Source: JAUVKA01 sp964465145 (GTDB lineage: Bacteria; Bacteroidota; Bacteroidia; Bacteroidales; UBA12481). Taken from it: a stretch of 7,296 bases of DNA. Below the pieces are notes generated by a model. The model was given only the letters and a program-made list of their open reading frames with translations, ran no database searches and was not told the DNA's origin. The translations under genes were made by a program, and so were the position numbers. Below are positions 1 to 7,238 of the stretch, in pieces (position 1 is the first letter of the stretch; each line of letters begins with the position of its first letter). The stretch covers positions 1-7,296 of the forward strand of contig CAYXJR010000139.1 of NCBI GenBank assembly GCA_964465145.1, read 5' to 3'.

Positions 1-33
1 AAAAAAATATAGGCTTATATCATTGAATACCTG

Positions 34-1305
34 TTGTTTAGTAAAGTAAAACCCGATGTAAGGGATGTATATGTTCATGGTGACCGGTATGAGGGAACCG
101 GAGCTGGCGAGAATTTCTTCGGAGCCTATAGCGGGCATCTGAAGGATCTACAGGTAGCAATGAATCAAGCCGCAGAAGCAGACGATGATAATTGGGTTGC
201 TGTAGCAAAGATATTGACAGCTTATGCCTACCAAAACATAACGGATGCATATGGGGATATTCCTTATTCGGAAGCCCTCAAGGCAGACGACCCGGATAAT
301 CCAAATATTTTTCCTAAGTATGACAGCCAGGAGAGTATTTATTCTGACTTGATTGTCCAGCTGAAAGCGGCCAATACCATGATCGACGCAACTAAAAATA
401 TTGGATCGGCCGACATTGTTTTCAATGGTGATATGATGAGGTGGAAGAGGTTTTCCAATTCCTTGTTGTTACGTGTTTATATGCGGATGTCACTTGTTGA
501 TCCTGCTACAGCACAGGCCGGAATTGAGGAGATTGCAGGGAATTCGTCAACATACCCGGTGATTGATGACGTATCAAATGCAGCCTTTAAATACTGGTTA
601 CCAGAGGATGCAACATACCGAAGTCCTTATTATATGACTCCCGGACAGGAGGCAATCCAGCAAAATGCAATGGCAGCATATATTGTTGATTTTATGAAAG
701 CCAGAAATGATTTGAGGCTGACTGTATATGCAGAACCCGCTGCCAACAGCGGGGAGTATGTCGGCCTTCCTCTCGGTACACTTGGTCAGAATACTCCAGA
801 CCTTTCCATCGAGGGAATTGCTGAGTTCCAATCTGATGATACGCCAACCAGGTTGATGAGGTATTCAGAAGTGCTCTTTATCTATGCTGAAGCAGCTCTG
901 AATGGATGGAATGTTGGGATGTCCGCCAAGGATGCTTATGAAGCGGCTATCACTGCCAGCTTTGATGAGTATGGTCTTGAGATAGGCTCTTATCTCTCTG
1001 AACCAGATGTAGCTTTTAACGGTGGGAGTGATCAGCGGGAGCTGATTGGTGATCAAAAGTGGTGCGCACTCTTCCCGGATGGTTACCAGGGCTTTGCCGA
1101 AGTTCGACGTACCGGCTATCCCACCTATGTGGCAACCACAGAACCTGTTGAATCACTTTATCCAGGTCGGGGTGTGATTAAAAGATTGCCATATCCATAT
1201 TCTGAAGCGATCGATAATCCTGATAGTTTTAATGCTGCTATTTCAACTCAGCCGGGGATTGTTGATGAAAAGTTTGGAAAAGGTGTTTGGTGGGATATAA
1301 ATTAA
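34..1305 (+). CDS. SusD-like outer-membrane nutrient-binding lipoprotein, N-terminus missing (partial)
   Basis: SusD/RagB-superfamily protein, closest in appearance to the SusD-like_2 type. Members are surface lipoproteins that cap a SusC barrel and capture the substrate. The first TTG is at 34, giving 423 residues, but this is not a convincing start. The frame is open only from 13, just after an in-frame TAG at 10-12, and there is no signal peptide or lipobox. Alignment by eye to the complete SusD at 4887-6422 suggests about 60-65 N-terminal residues are missing. Shared landmarks are the FFGAY helix start (residues 28-32), YGDIPYSEA (~74-82), RWKRFSNSLLLRVYMRMS (~135-152), LMRYSEVLFIYAEAALNG (~273-290), EVRRTGYP (~357-364), RLPYPYSEA and the terminal VWWD. 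An aromatic patch at Y187, W188, Y195, Y199 and Y200 could lie near the ligand site (inference). Its SusC partner is expected upstream, outside the window. It may be an intact gene cut by the window edge, a sequence with an error near base 10-50, or a pseudogene. Confidence 0.85.
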   Translation: MFSKVKPDVRDVYVHGDRYEGTGAGENFFGAYSGHLKDLQVAMNQAAEADDDNWVAVAKILTAYAYQNITDAYGDIPYSEALKADDPDNPNIFPKYDSQESIYSDLIVQLKAANTMIDATKNIGSADIVFNGDMMRWKRFSNSLLLRVYMRMSLVDPATAQAGIEEIAGNSSTYPVIDDVSNAAFKYWLPEDATYRSPYYMTPGQEAIQQNAMAAYIVDFMKARNDLRLTVYAEPAANSGEYVGLPLGTLGQNTPDLSIEGIAEFQSDDTPTRLMRYSEVLFIYAEAALNGWNVGMSAKDAYEAAITASFDEYGLEIGSYLSEPDVAFNGGSDQRELIGDQKWCALFPDGYQGFAEVRRTGYPTYVATTEPVESLYPGRGVIKRLPYPYSEAIDNPDSFNAAISTQPGIVDEKFGKGVWWDIN

Positions 1306-1380
1306 TTCAATAGAAAACCAGTATTTTTTTTCATAGACTAGTTTGGGTTGAAACAATCAACGATCTTTATGATCGGCATC

Positions 1381-1417
1381 AAAGGAACAGGCGGTACTCC
1401 GCCTGTTCCTTTTTTTA
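1381..1417 (+). terminator. Strong Rho-independent terminator
   Basis: A perfect 14-bp inverted repeat (AAAGGAACAGGCGG at 1381-1394 and CCGCCTGTTCCTTT at 1399-1412) encloses a TACT loop. The 3' arm runs into eight T residues (1410-1417). It lies 76 bases after the stop codon of the first SusD gene and ends that transcript. The 5' arm begins with only three A residues, so termination on the opposite strand would be weak. Confidence 0.93.
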
Positions 1418-1451
1418 CAAAATTCCTGGACAGGTTGCAAATATAGTACAT

Positions 1452-1470
1452 AAAAAAAATAGGGGGGGGG
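1452..1470. repeat. Homopolymer pair A8 / G9 upstream of susC-like gene
   Basis: Eight A residues (1452-1459), then TA, then nine G residues (1462-1470). The G9 run stands out in A/T-rich surroundings. Long G tracts are known slipped-strand hotspots in other bacteria, but this one is about 130 bases upstream of the best promoter and outside any gene, so a switching role is only a possibility. It is also the kind of tract where sequencing miscounts occur. Confidence 0.8.
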
Positions 1471-1476
1471 AAATTA

Positions 1477-1542
1477 GGTTTTTAGAAAACCGTCTGCTAT
1501 ATTTATACCGAAAAACGGCATCGAAAAAAAGTGGTTTTTAGA
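1477..1542. repeat. 10-base direct repeat GGTTTTTAGA (two copies, 56-base period)
   Basis: GGTTTTTAGA occurs at 1477-1486 and again at 1533-1542. The first copy is also the left half of a 6-bp hairpin (GGTTTT-TAG-AAAACC, 1477-1491). Both copies lie upstream of the promoter of the transporter gene, where an activator could bind. No binding protein can be named, and a chance repeat in A/T-rich DNA is not excluded. Confidence 0.4.
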
Positions 1543-1574
1543 GGTGCCCTAGTATATAAAGGAGCAAATAAACG

Positions 1575-1607
1575 TTTTCTTTCACATTTTGAAAGAATAT
1601 AGTTTTG
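1575..1607 (+). promoter_or_regulatory. Bacteroidetes-type promoter for the susC-susD operon
   Basis: TAGTTTTG at 1600-1607 matches the Bacteroidetes -7 consensus TAnnTTTG exactly. About 20 bases upstream, TTTTC (1575-1579) is a one-base departure from the -33 TTTG element. Transcription would start near 1613-1615, leaving a leader of about 37 bases before the ATG at 1651. The leader has no strong Shine-Dalgarno sequence, which is normal for this phylum. The assignment rests on consensus matching only. Confidence 0.6.
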
Positions 1608-1650
1608 TTTATGCTGGAAATGCACTAAATTCAACCAAAAATTAATCTCT

Positions 1651-4600
1651 ATGAAAAAAATCTCAATTATTGTAGCGTTAATGGTGTTCTTCGCAGGGGC
1701 ATCATTCGGGCAAGCGCGCCAATTAGCAGGTACGGTAACGTCATCTGAGGATGGCCAGACTTTACCTGGTGTTACTGTCAGAATAAAGGGATTCTCGGGA
1801 GGGACCACTACTGGTTCCAACGGGATGTACTCCATCTCTTTTAACAGGGATGAAGGTGTTTTGGTGTTTTCATTTATCGGATTGAAAACAGTTGAAGTAC
1901 CCATCACTTCTTCAAACACCTATAATGTTACGATGGAACCTGATGTATTAGGACTTGATGAGGTAGTTGTGACTGCCTTGGGAATCAAGAGGGAGAAAAA
2001 AGCACTTGGATATTCTGTTCAGGATATAGGCAATGAAGAAATTGCTGAAGTAAAACCCATAAACGTGGTAAATGCCCTTTCAGGTAAGGTTGCAGGTGTA
2101 CAAATCACCAATGCTACCGGTGCTGTGGGTGGTGCTTCCCGTATCGTGATCAGGGGGGAAAGCTCTTTTACGAACAGTCAGCCCCTTTGGGTAGTGGACG
2201 GAACCCCCTTTATCAATTTTGATTCGGATAAGGGCCCTATGGACGGAGCAGACTATGGTAATGGTGCCCTGGATATTGATCCCAGCAACATTGAATCAAT
2301 ATCTGTTTTGAAAGGTGCAAATGCTGCGGCACTATACGGAGCAAGAGGTGCTAACGGTGTAATTGTGGTAACCACAAAAAGAGGATCAAAATCGAAAGGC
2401 ATGGGCGTTGAAGTTTCGTCTGGTCTGACTGTAGATGTACTCCCTTACCTTCCTTACTATCAAAATAAGTATGGCGGAGGAAGCAATGGAAGTGAATACT
2501 ACTGGAACAAGTACAATGTAGATAACGGCACAAATCTATCATACCAGGATTATGCTAAGCAGTTCGGATACAATTTTGTGGATGGAGCAAACGGTATAAA
2601 TGATGGTACTCCTTCAAGCTGGGGTCCGCGATTGGATGCAGGACTTATCCTGGATCAGTTTACTGGGGATGCTCAGCCATGGATATCCCATCCGGATAAT
2701 GTGAGGGATTTTTATGAAACCGGCATTACCGCGGATAATTCTGTTTCTTTTTCAAAAGCAGGAGACATGGGCGCAATAAGAGCTTATTTCAATGATAGCA
2801 GGGTGAAAGGAACCCTGCCCAATACCGATTACCGCAAGAATACCATCGGTATAAACAGTGATCTGCAATTGCATGAGCGCTTGAGGTTCAGTTCTAACCT
2901 GAGCTATGTGGTCAATAAGAGTGACAATTTGCCGGGACAGGGTTATTATGGTGATGCTCCTAACAATCCTATGTCAGGTGTAACCTTCATGCCACGTCAG
3001 GTAGACATTGTACCCTTAAGAGAGAACTGGAATACCGTCATGGAATCCGGGATGCCCTATAATTTTGGACGTGGTGAAACACCCAATCCATATCTGCAGG
3101 CCCATAACACTAACGCCAGGGAGAGAAACCGGCTCTTCGGAAATGTATCCCTGGACCTGAAACTGGCAGACTGGTTAACCCTGAGGGGACGTGCCGGAAC
3201 CGATTATTATTATGAGAACAGGAAAAGCATCCAGCAGGCGCTTACCTTCTTGGCGACTGATGGCTCCGGACTGAAAGGCACATTTAATGAGAGAAATATC
3301 ATGGGCATGGAAACAAACTATGACCTGCTGGCCATATTTGACAAAGAATTCGGAGACATCAGGATTGACGGAACAATTGGCGGCAACCTGATGACTGCAA
3401 GAATGGACAGTAAAACCATAAATGCAAATGATCTCGTAGTGCCCGACCTCTATACTATTGGGAATGCCAAAGGAGTACAGGGTGTCAGTCAGTATGAAAG
3501 TATGAAGCAGACTCAAAGTGTTTTTGGGTCCGCTAATGTTTCGTTCAAGGATTATTTATTCCTGGGTGTAACTGCCCGTAACGACTGGAGCTCAACACTT
3601 CCGCAGGATGAATGGTCCTATTTTTATCCCTCCTTCAGTCTGGGTTTTGTATTTACAGAAGCGTTTAATATCTCTTCGGAAATCTTATCCTATGGTAAGT
3701 TGCGCGGAGGCTGGGCAAGTGTAGGAAGGGATACCAATCCTTATATGCTGCAACCAACATTCAGTCCCATCGGAGGACTTTGGCAGGGAGATGGCGTATA
3801 CAGTTTGCCCGGTACCTTACCTAACTCATTTCTGAAACCAGAATCTTCCAAATCAACTGAGATTGGTGCAGTGTTAAAATTCTTCTTTAACAGGATCGGA
3901 ATTGATGTTTCTTACTATAATGTACTTAATCAGAATCAGATTATCAATGTGGCTGTTTCCAATGCATCGGGTTATAATGCTGTTACGATAAATGCAGGCG
4001 AAATTCAGAACCAAGGGGTTGAGCTGATTATGAATTTAGTACCTATACAAAACAATAATTTCACCTGGGATATTGATCTCAACTATGCGAAAAACAATAA
4101 CACGGTGAACTCACTTTACGAAGATCTTGAAACATACAGGATATCTTCCATGTGGGCATCTTCAGTTGAAGCCCGCCCGGGTCAGCCATTTGGCACGATC
4201 ATTGGGAATGCGATGCGAAGAGATGATGCCGGAAACCTTCTGGTCAATAATTCCGGTAGAATACTCCGAGATAATAACCAGGAGCTTGGTAGTGTTACTC
4301 CCGACTGGGTTGGAGGTTTGACCAATACATTCAGATATAAGGGTGTATCGTTAAGAGTCCATATGGATGCCAAGATGGGTGGAGATTTTATTGCGGGTAC
4401 CATTCGCTGGGGAGGTTCCGGCGGAGCACTTGAGTATACTGCCGAAGGCGATCTCAGGGAAGAGGGACGTGTTTGGGATGCTGTCAGAGAAAGTGACGGT
4501 GAAGTGAACGATGTCAGGATAAGCGGAGCCCAATGGGTAAGCGATTGGTCAGGGACTGTGGAAAACTGGGTGATGGACGGTTCATATATAAAATTGCGCG

Positions 4601-4839
4601 AAGTGAGCCTTGGCTATACTCTTTCTCAGAGCAAGCTGGGTAATGTAGGAAACTATATCAATAGTATAAGATTATCCTTAATCGGCAGGAATCTCGCTAT
4701 TCTGTACCACAGCCCTGAGAATACATTTGGAATTGATCCGGAAGTAAGTTCCGGAAATAGTCTTGTCGGACTGGGTTATGAGCAAATGACGGTGCCTGTG
4801 TCAAGGAATATCGGAGCAAGGCTTACATTCTCATTTTAA
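1651..4839 (+). CDS. SusC/RagA-family TonB-linked outer-membrane transporter
   Basis: Outer-membrane TonB-dependent importer of 1062 residues, a usual length for SusC proteins. Sec signal peptide at residues 1-20 (MKKISIIVALMVFFAGASFG), with cleavage likely just after. A CarboxypepD_reg-like beta-sandwich follows at about 24-97 (LAGTVTSSEDGQTLPGVTV...). The family signature and TonB-box region is at 102-123 (DEVVVTALGIKREKKALGYS). The plug is at about 115-245, with VVDGTPF (181-187) and the characteristic KGANAAALYGARGANGVIVV (221-240). The rest is a 22-strand-type barrel ending in ARLTFSF, whose terminal aromatic is typical of BAM-inserted proteins. There is no N-terminal STN domain, so no signalling to an anti-sigma factor is expected. 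The ATG at 1651 is chosen because it begins the signal peptide directly. It is followed after 47 bases by its SusD partner. Substrate is unknown because no degradative enzyme is in the window. Confidence 0.97.
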   Translation: MKKISIIVALMVFFAGASFGQARQLAGTVTSSEDGQTLPGVTVRIKGFSGGTTTGSNGMYSISFNRDEGVLVFSFIGLKTVEVPITSSNTYNVTMEPDVLGLDEVVVTALGIKREKKALGYSVQDIGNEEIAEVKPINVVNALSGKVAGVQITNATGAVGGASRIVIRGESSFTNSQPLWVVDGTPFINFDSDKGPMDGADYGNGALDIDPSNIESISVLKGANAAALYGARGANGVIVVTTKRGSKSKGMGVEVSSGLTVDVLPYLPYYQNKYGGGSNGSEYYWNKYNVDNGTNLSYQDYAKQFGYNFVDGANGINDGTPSSWGPRLDAGLILDQFTGDAQPWISHPDNVRDFYETGITADNSVSFSKAGDMGAIRAYFNDSRVKGTLPNTDYRKNTIGINSDLQLHERLRFSSNLSYVVNKSDNLPGQGYYGDAPNNPMSGVTFMPRQVDIVPLRENWNTVMESGMPYNFGRGETPNPYLQAHNTNARERNRLFGNVSLDLKLADWLTLRGRAGTDYYYENRKSIQQALTFLATDGSGLKGTFNERNIMGMETNYDLLAIFDKEFGDIRIDGTIGGNLMTARMDSKTINANDLVVPDLYTIGNAKGVQGVSQYESMKQTQSVFGSANVSFKDYLFLGVTARNDWSSTLPQDEWSYFYPSFSLGFVFTEAFNISSEILSYGKLRGGWASVGRDTNPYMLQPTFSPIGGLWQGDGVYSLPGTLPNSFLKPESSKSTEIGAVLKFFFNRIGIDVSYYNVLNQNQIINVAVSNASGYNAVTINAGEIQNQGVELIMNLVPIQNNNFTWDIDLNYAKNNNTVNSLYEDLETYRISSMWASSVEARPGQPFGTIIGNAMRRDDAGNLLVNNSGRILRDNNQELGSVTPDWVGGLTNTFRYKGVSLRVHMDAKMGGDFIAGTIRWGGSGGALEYTAEGDLREEGRVWDAVRESDGEVNDVRISGAQWVSDWSGTVENWVMDGSYIKLREVSLGYTLSQSKLGNVGNYINSIRLSLIGRNLAILYHSPENTFGIDPEVSSGNSLVGLGYEQMTVPVSRNIGARLTFSF

Positions 4840-4886
4840 TGTATAACCGGACTTAATCAATGCAGAAACAATTAAAATCTGAAATA

Positions 4887-6422
4887 ATGAAAAGAGTAAA
4901 ATATATAATAGCTTTTGTCTCGCTTGTCTTTTTGATTAGTGCCTGTACAAAAGATTTCCTGGAAATGAACACGAATCCAAATCTGCCGGTGGATGTTCCT
5001 CTTGCGAACCACCTGGCGGGAACCATAATCGATTTTGATCGTGGGAATATGCAAATATCAGACGGTCAGATCACCATCAACACCCGGTATGTGGGCGGAA
5101 GGTGGGGGGCTGCCTATAATCCTGATGTTTCCAATACCTTTGCGAACTTTACAAGCAGTGGCTGGGGGGGATATTATACCAACCTGGTTGATCTGAACTA
5201 TATCATTGAAAAAGCAACTGAAGCAGAAGCCTTCAATATGGTGGCAGCAGCGCTAACGTGCAGGGCAGAAATGACACAGATCTATACAGACAGATTTGGT
5301 GAAATGCCCTATACCGAAGCAGCAAAAGCTTCTGAAGGCGTATTGCGCCCAGCATACGATGATCAGCCATCAATCTATGCTGCGATAATCAATGACCTGA
5401 AAACAGCCGCAGATTATTTTAAAGCAGGACACACTGACGATATTGGCTCTGTAGATCCTTTATACGTTGGAGATGTTGGTAAATGGCAGAAATTTTGTAA
5501 CTCATTACGTTTACGTGTTGCTATCCGTATTTCTAATGTTGATCAATCTACTGCCGAATCAATTATCTCAGAAGTACTGGGAAATCCTTCAGATTATCCC
5601 ATCACTGAAAGTTATAAAGACGCTGCAGAGCTTACTTATGGCGGCCAGGGTACCGACTATACAATTGGCTATTGGTATTGGAATAACCTGCTCTGGCACA
5701 GCGGTCCGACATTCTATCTTATTGATATGCTGGAAGACAACAATGATCCGCGCCTTGATCGGATCTGTGTCCCCGGAGAGGATGGTATACACAGGGGAAC
5801 CACGGAAATCGGACGTCAACCTGAACGTACTGATAGTATTCCGTTTATGTCCTATTTCAACGAGAACTACTATCTTGTCAATAATACTACAGGTCCGAAT
5901 ATTCACCTCAGACACTCAGAGACCTGCTTTACCCTTGCAGAAATTTATTTGCTATATGCTGGTGGCGATGCTGATGCACAACAAGCCTACGAAGCTGGTA
6001 TTTATGCCTCTATGAGAGAGTTGTCGATTATGGGGGAAGCATCACCGCAATTGATACAGAGTGCAACTCCGGATATCACTGATGGTGAAATTGCTACATA
6101 TATCGCTAATGAAGCTTTTGCATCCTGGGGCGGCACGACTGAGGAAAAGCTGGAAAAGATATGGACCCAGAAGTGGATTGCCATGTGTTTTATGCAGAAT
6201 GAGCCCTGGGCTGAAATGCGCAGAACGGATACTCCGAATTGGGGAATAGCAAGAGGTTCCTACTATGATGGTCATAACAGAGACCCGTTCCGTCTTCCCT
6301 ATCCGGCAGATGAGGAACTGATGAATTCAGAGAATTCCAATACATATTTTGCAAGGCAATATGGTGGAGATTACCTCTGGGGAGAGCAACTGTGGTGGGA
6401 TACCAGAACAGGAGTAAATTAG
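4887..6422 (+). CDS. SusD-like outer-membrane nutrient-binding lipoprotein (SusD-like_2 type)
   Basis: Surface lipoprotein of 511 residues that would form the lid of the SusC barrel encoded just upstream. The ATG at 4887 is preferred over the in-frame ATG at 4860 because it gives a clean type II signal peptide: MKRVKYIIAF, hydrophobic to residue 18, then lipobox ISAC with lipidated Cys20. The other start adds nine polar residues (MQKQLKSEI). The mature protein begins CTKDFLEMNTNPN, the usual SusD-like opening. Landmarks shared with the first SusD are GWGGYYTN (~92-99), the tetratrico-like helices with FGEMPYTEA, KWQKFCNSLRLRVAIRIS, HSETCFTLAEIYLLYAGG, EMRRTDTPNW, RLPYP and the terminal LWWD. 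An aromatic cluster at Y262, W263, Y264, W265 and W270 is a candidate ligand-contact surface (inference). The order SusC then SusD with a short gap indicates one operon. Substrate unknown. Confidence 0.95.
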   Translation: MKRVKYIIAFVSLVFLISACTKDFLEMNTNPNLPVDVPLANHLAGTIIDFDRGNMQISDGQITINTRYVGGRWGAAYNPDVSNTFANFTSSGWGGYYTNLVDLNYIIEKATEAEAFNMVAAALTCRAEMTQIYTDRFGEMPYTEAAKASEGVLRPAYDDQPSIYAAIINDLKTAADYFKAGHTDDIGSVDPLYVGDVGKWQKFCNSLRLRVAIRISNVDQSTAESIISEVLGNPSDYPITESYKDAAELTYGGQGTDYTIGYWYWNNLLWHSGPTFYLIDMLEDNNDPRLDRICVPGEDGIHRGTTEIGRQPERTDSIPFMSYFNENYYLVNNTTGPNIHLRHSETCFTLAEIYLLYAGGDADAQQAYEAGIYASMRELSIMGEASPQLIQSATPDITDGEIATYIANEAFASWGGTTEEKLEKIWTQKWIAMCFMQNEPWAEMRRTDTPNWGIARGSYYDGHNRDPFRLPYPADEELMNSENSNTYFARQYGGDYLWGEQLWWDTRTGVN

Positions 6423-6468
6423 GATAAGCAAATAGAGTTTTTCTAATTAAATAGATGTTTATTGAGAT

Positions 6469-6500
6469 ATGGAGGGGACTATTTTGGTCCTCTCCATTTT
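6469..6500 (+). terminator. Intrinsic terminator after the susC-susD operon
   Basis: Arms ATGGAGGGGAC (6469-6479) and GTCCTCTCCAT (6487-6497) form an 11-bp stem with one G-U wobble around the 7-base loop TATTTTG. The T run is short (6497-6500), followed by CAATTTT. It lies 46 bases after the SusD stop and separates this operon from the MORN-protein gene. Confidence 0.82.
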
Positions 6501-6531
6501 CAATTTTATAGGCAGATTATTCGTATTTTTG
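6498..6531 (+). promoter_or_regulatory. Probable promoter of the MORN-protein gene
   Basis: TATTTTTG at 6524-6531 is an exact match to the Bacteroidetes -7 consensus TAnnTTTG. A weak -33 candidate, TTTC, is at 6498-6501 with a slightly long 22-base spacing. It overlaps the end of the preceding terminator. A start near 6538 would give a leader of about 30 bases to the ATG at 6570. Confidence 0.5.
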
Positions 6532-6569
6532 CGTAATGAATCTACAGGTATATTTTTAACATGCTTTAT

Positions 6570-7238
6570 ATGAAAATCAAACTATTAATACTTACTTTTC
6601 TATTTCCCCTTGTATTGTCGGCGCAGGAAGAATGCAAAGTTTTGCTAAAAGAGCTTGATTCAACTTACATCGGATCCTGGAAAAATGGCCTGGCTCACGG
6701 TAATGGCGAGGCATGGGGAGAATTCCACTATGTTGGAAATTTTGTAAAAGGATTACCCCATGGCCAGGGAAAGGCTGATTACCCGGATGGGAAAATTTAT
6801 GATGGCTCCTGGAAGAAAGGGTTGAGAAATGGTAAAGGATCACTTACCTTTATTGAAAACGGGGAGGTAGTTAAAAAGGACTATATCTGGTCAAAAGGCA
6901 AAATTTCGAGAGAAGTTCTACCTCCTGCCTACAAAGTTATTACTCAGAGGAATATAAACAGGTTGCGGGTTTTTTCTCAGGGTGGGGGAAACGCAGTATG
7001 GTTTCAACCTAAATCAGTTGGAGGCGTGGATACCCAGCTTGAGGATTTCAGAGTTACAGGAAGCAATGGTACTGAAACCACCCTTAATTCTAAAGTCGGT
7101 TATGAAAATGTTACTTTCCCTTTTAAGGGGACTGTTAAATATAAAGCATGGAATAAGTTGCGGACTGCGCAATTTGAACTTTTTCTGGAAATTGAGATCC
7201 TGGAGGCAGGGAACTGGGTCGTTGAGATTCAGAATTGA
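6570..7238 (+). CDS. Exported MORN-repeat protein with uncharacterised C-terminal domain
   Basis: A 222-residue protein with a Sec signal peptide (MKIKLLILTFLFPLVLSA, cleavage likely after Ala18), so it should act in the periplasm or envelope. The in-frame ATG at 6561 adds only Met-Leu-Tyr; 6570 is preferred because it places Lys directly after Met, but the choice is not certain. Three MORN repeats are visible at about 33-49 (YIGSWKNGLAHGNGEAW), 54-76 (YVGNFVKGLPHGQG...) and 77-94 (YDGSWKKGLRNGKGSLTF). MORN repeats form short beta-hairpin strips that bind lipids or proteins, or serve as scaffolds. Residues ~117-222 form a second region rich in alternating beta-type sequence, with FPFKGTVKYKAW and a closing EILEAGNWVVEIQN; I do not recognise this domain. 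The gene has its own promoter and follows a terminator, so a functional tie to the SusCD operon is not implied. Function unknown. Confidence 0.88.
   Translation: MKIKLLILTFLFPLVLSAQEECKVLLKELDSTYIGSWKNGLAHGNGEAWGEFHYVGNFVKGLPHGQGKADYPDGKIYDGSWKKGLRNGKGSLTFIENGEVVKKDYIWSKGKISREVLPPAYKVITQRNINRLRVFSQGGGNAVWFQPKSVGGVDTQLEDFRVTGSNGTETTLNSKVGYENVTFPFKGTVKYKAWNKLRTAQFELFLEIEILEAGNWVVEIQN

Larger units (their letters stand above)
1306..1650. other. Intergenic region between two SusCD units (345 bases)
   Basis: No credible gene lies here. In order it holds a T8 run at 1324-1331 without a strong stem before it, a small perfect hairpin CGATC-TTTAT-GATCG at 1361-1375, a strong intrinsic terminator, an A8 and a G9 homopolymer, a 6-bp hairpin (1477-1491), a 10-base direct repeat, and the promoter of the following transporter gene. 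The region separates the transcription of the two systems. The 180 bases before the SusC start are A/T-rich, as is usual for Bacteroidetes regulatory DNA. Confidence 0.8.

Noticed and set aside
1361..1375. Small hairpin CGATC-TTTAT-GATCG as a separate regulatory element
   Set aside because: A 5-bp stem directly ahead of a strong terminator is most simply part of the 3' untranslated region. It has no U tract of its own.
1611..1628. Five-codon leader ORF (MLEMH) just before the susC-like start
   Set aside because: Its ATG falls at or before the predicted transcription start, and a run of five codons is expected by chance. There is no attenuator-like hairpin after it.
1503..1919. 138-codon minus-strand open frame covering the susC promoter and signal-peptide region
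   Set aside because: It is antisense to a strong signal peptide and regulatory domain, its translation is low in recognisable features, and it has no promoter or ribosome site that I can support.
3175..3516. 113-codon minus-strand open frame within the SusC barrel
   Set aside because: It is a shadow of the transporter gene, with no family resemblance and no upstream signals.
4860..4886. Upstream ATG at 4860 as the true start of the second SusD
   Set aside because: It adds nine mostly polar residues before an otherwise ideal lipoprotein signal peptide, and the site shows no better ribosome-binding sequence.
5467..6015. 182-codon plus-strand open frame inside the second SusD gene
   Set aside because: It overlaps a fully supported SusD frame with conserved motifs throughout. 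The alternative translation shows no recognisable domain.
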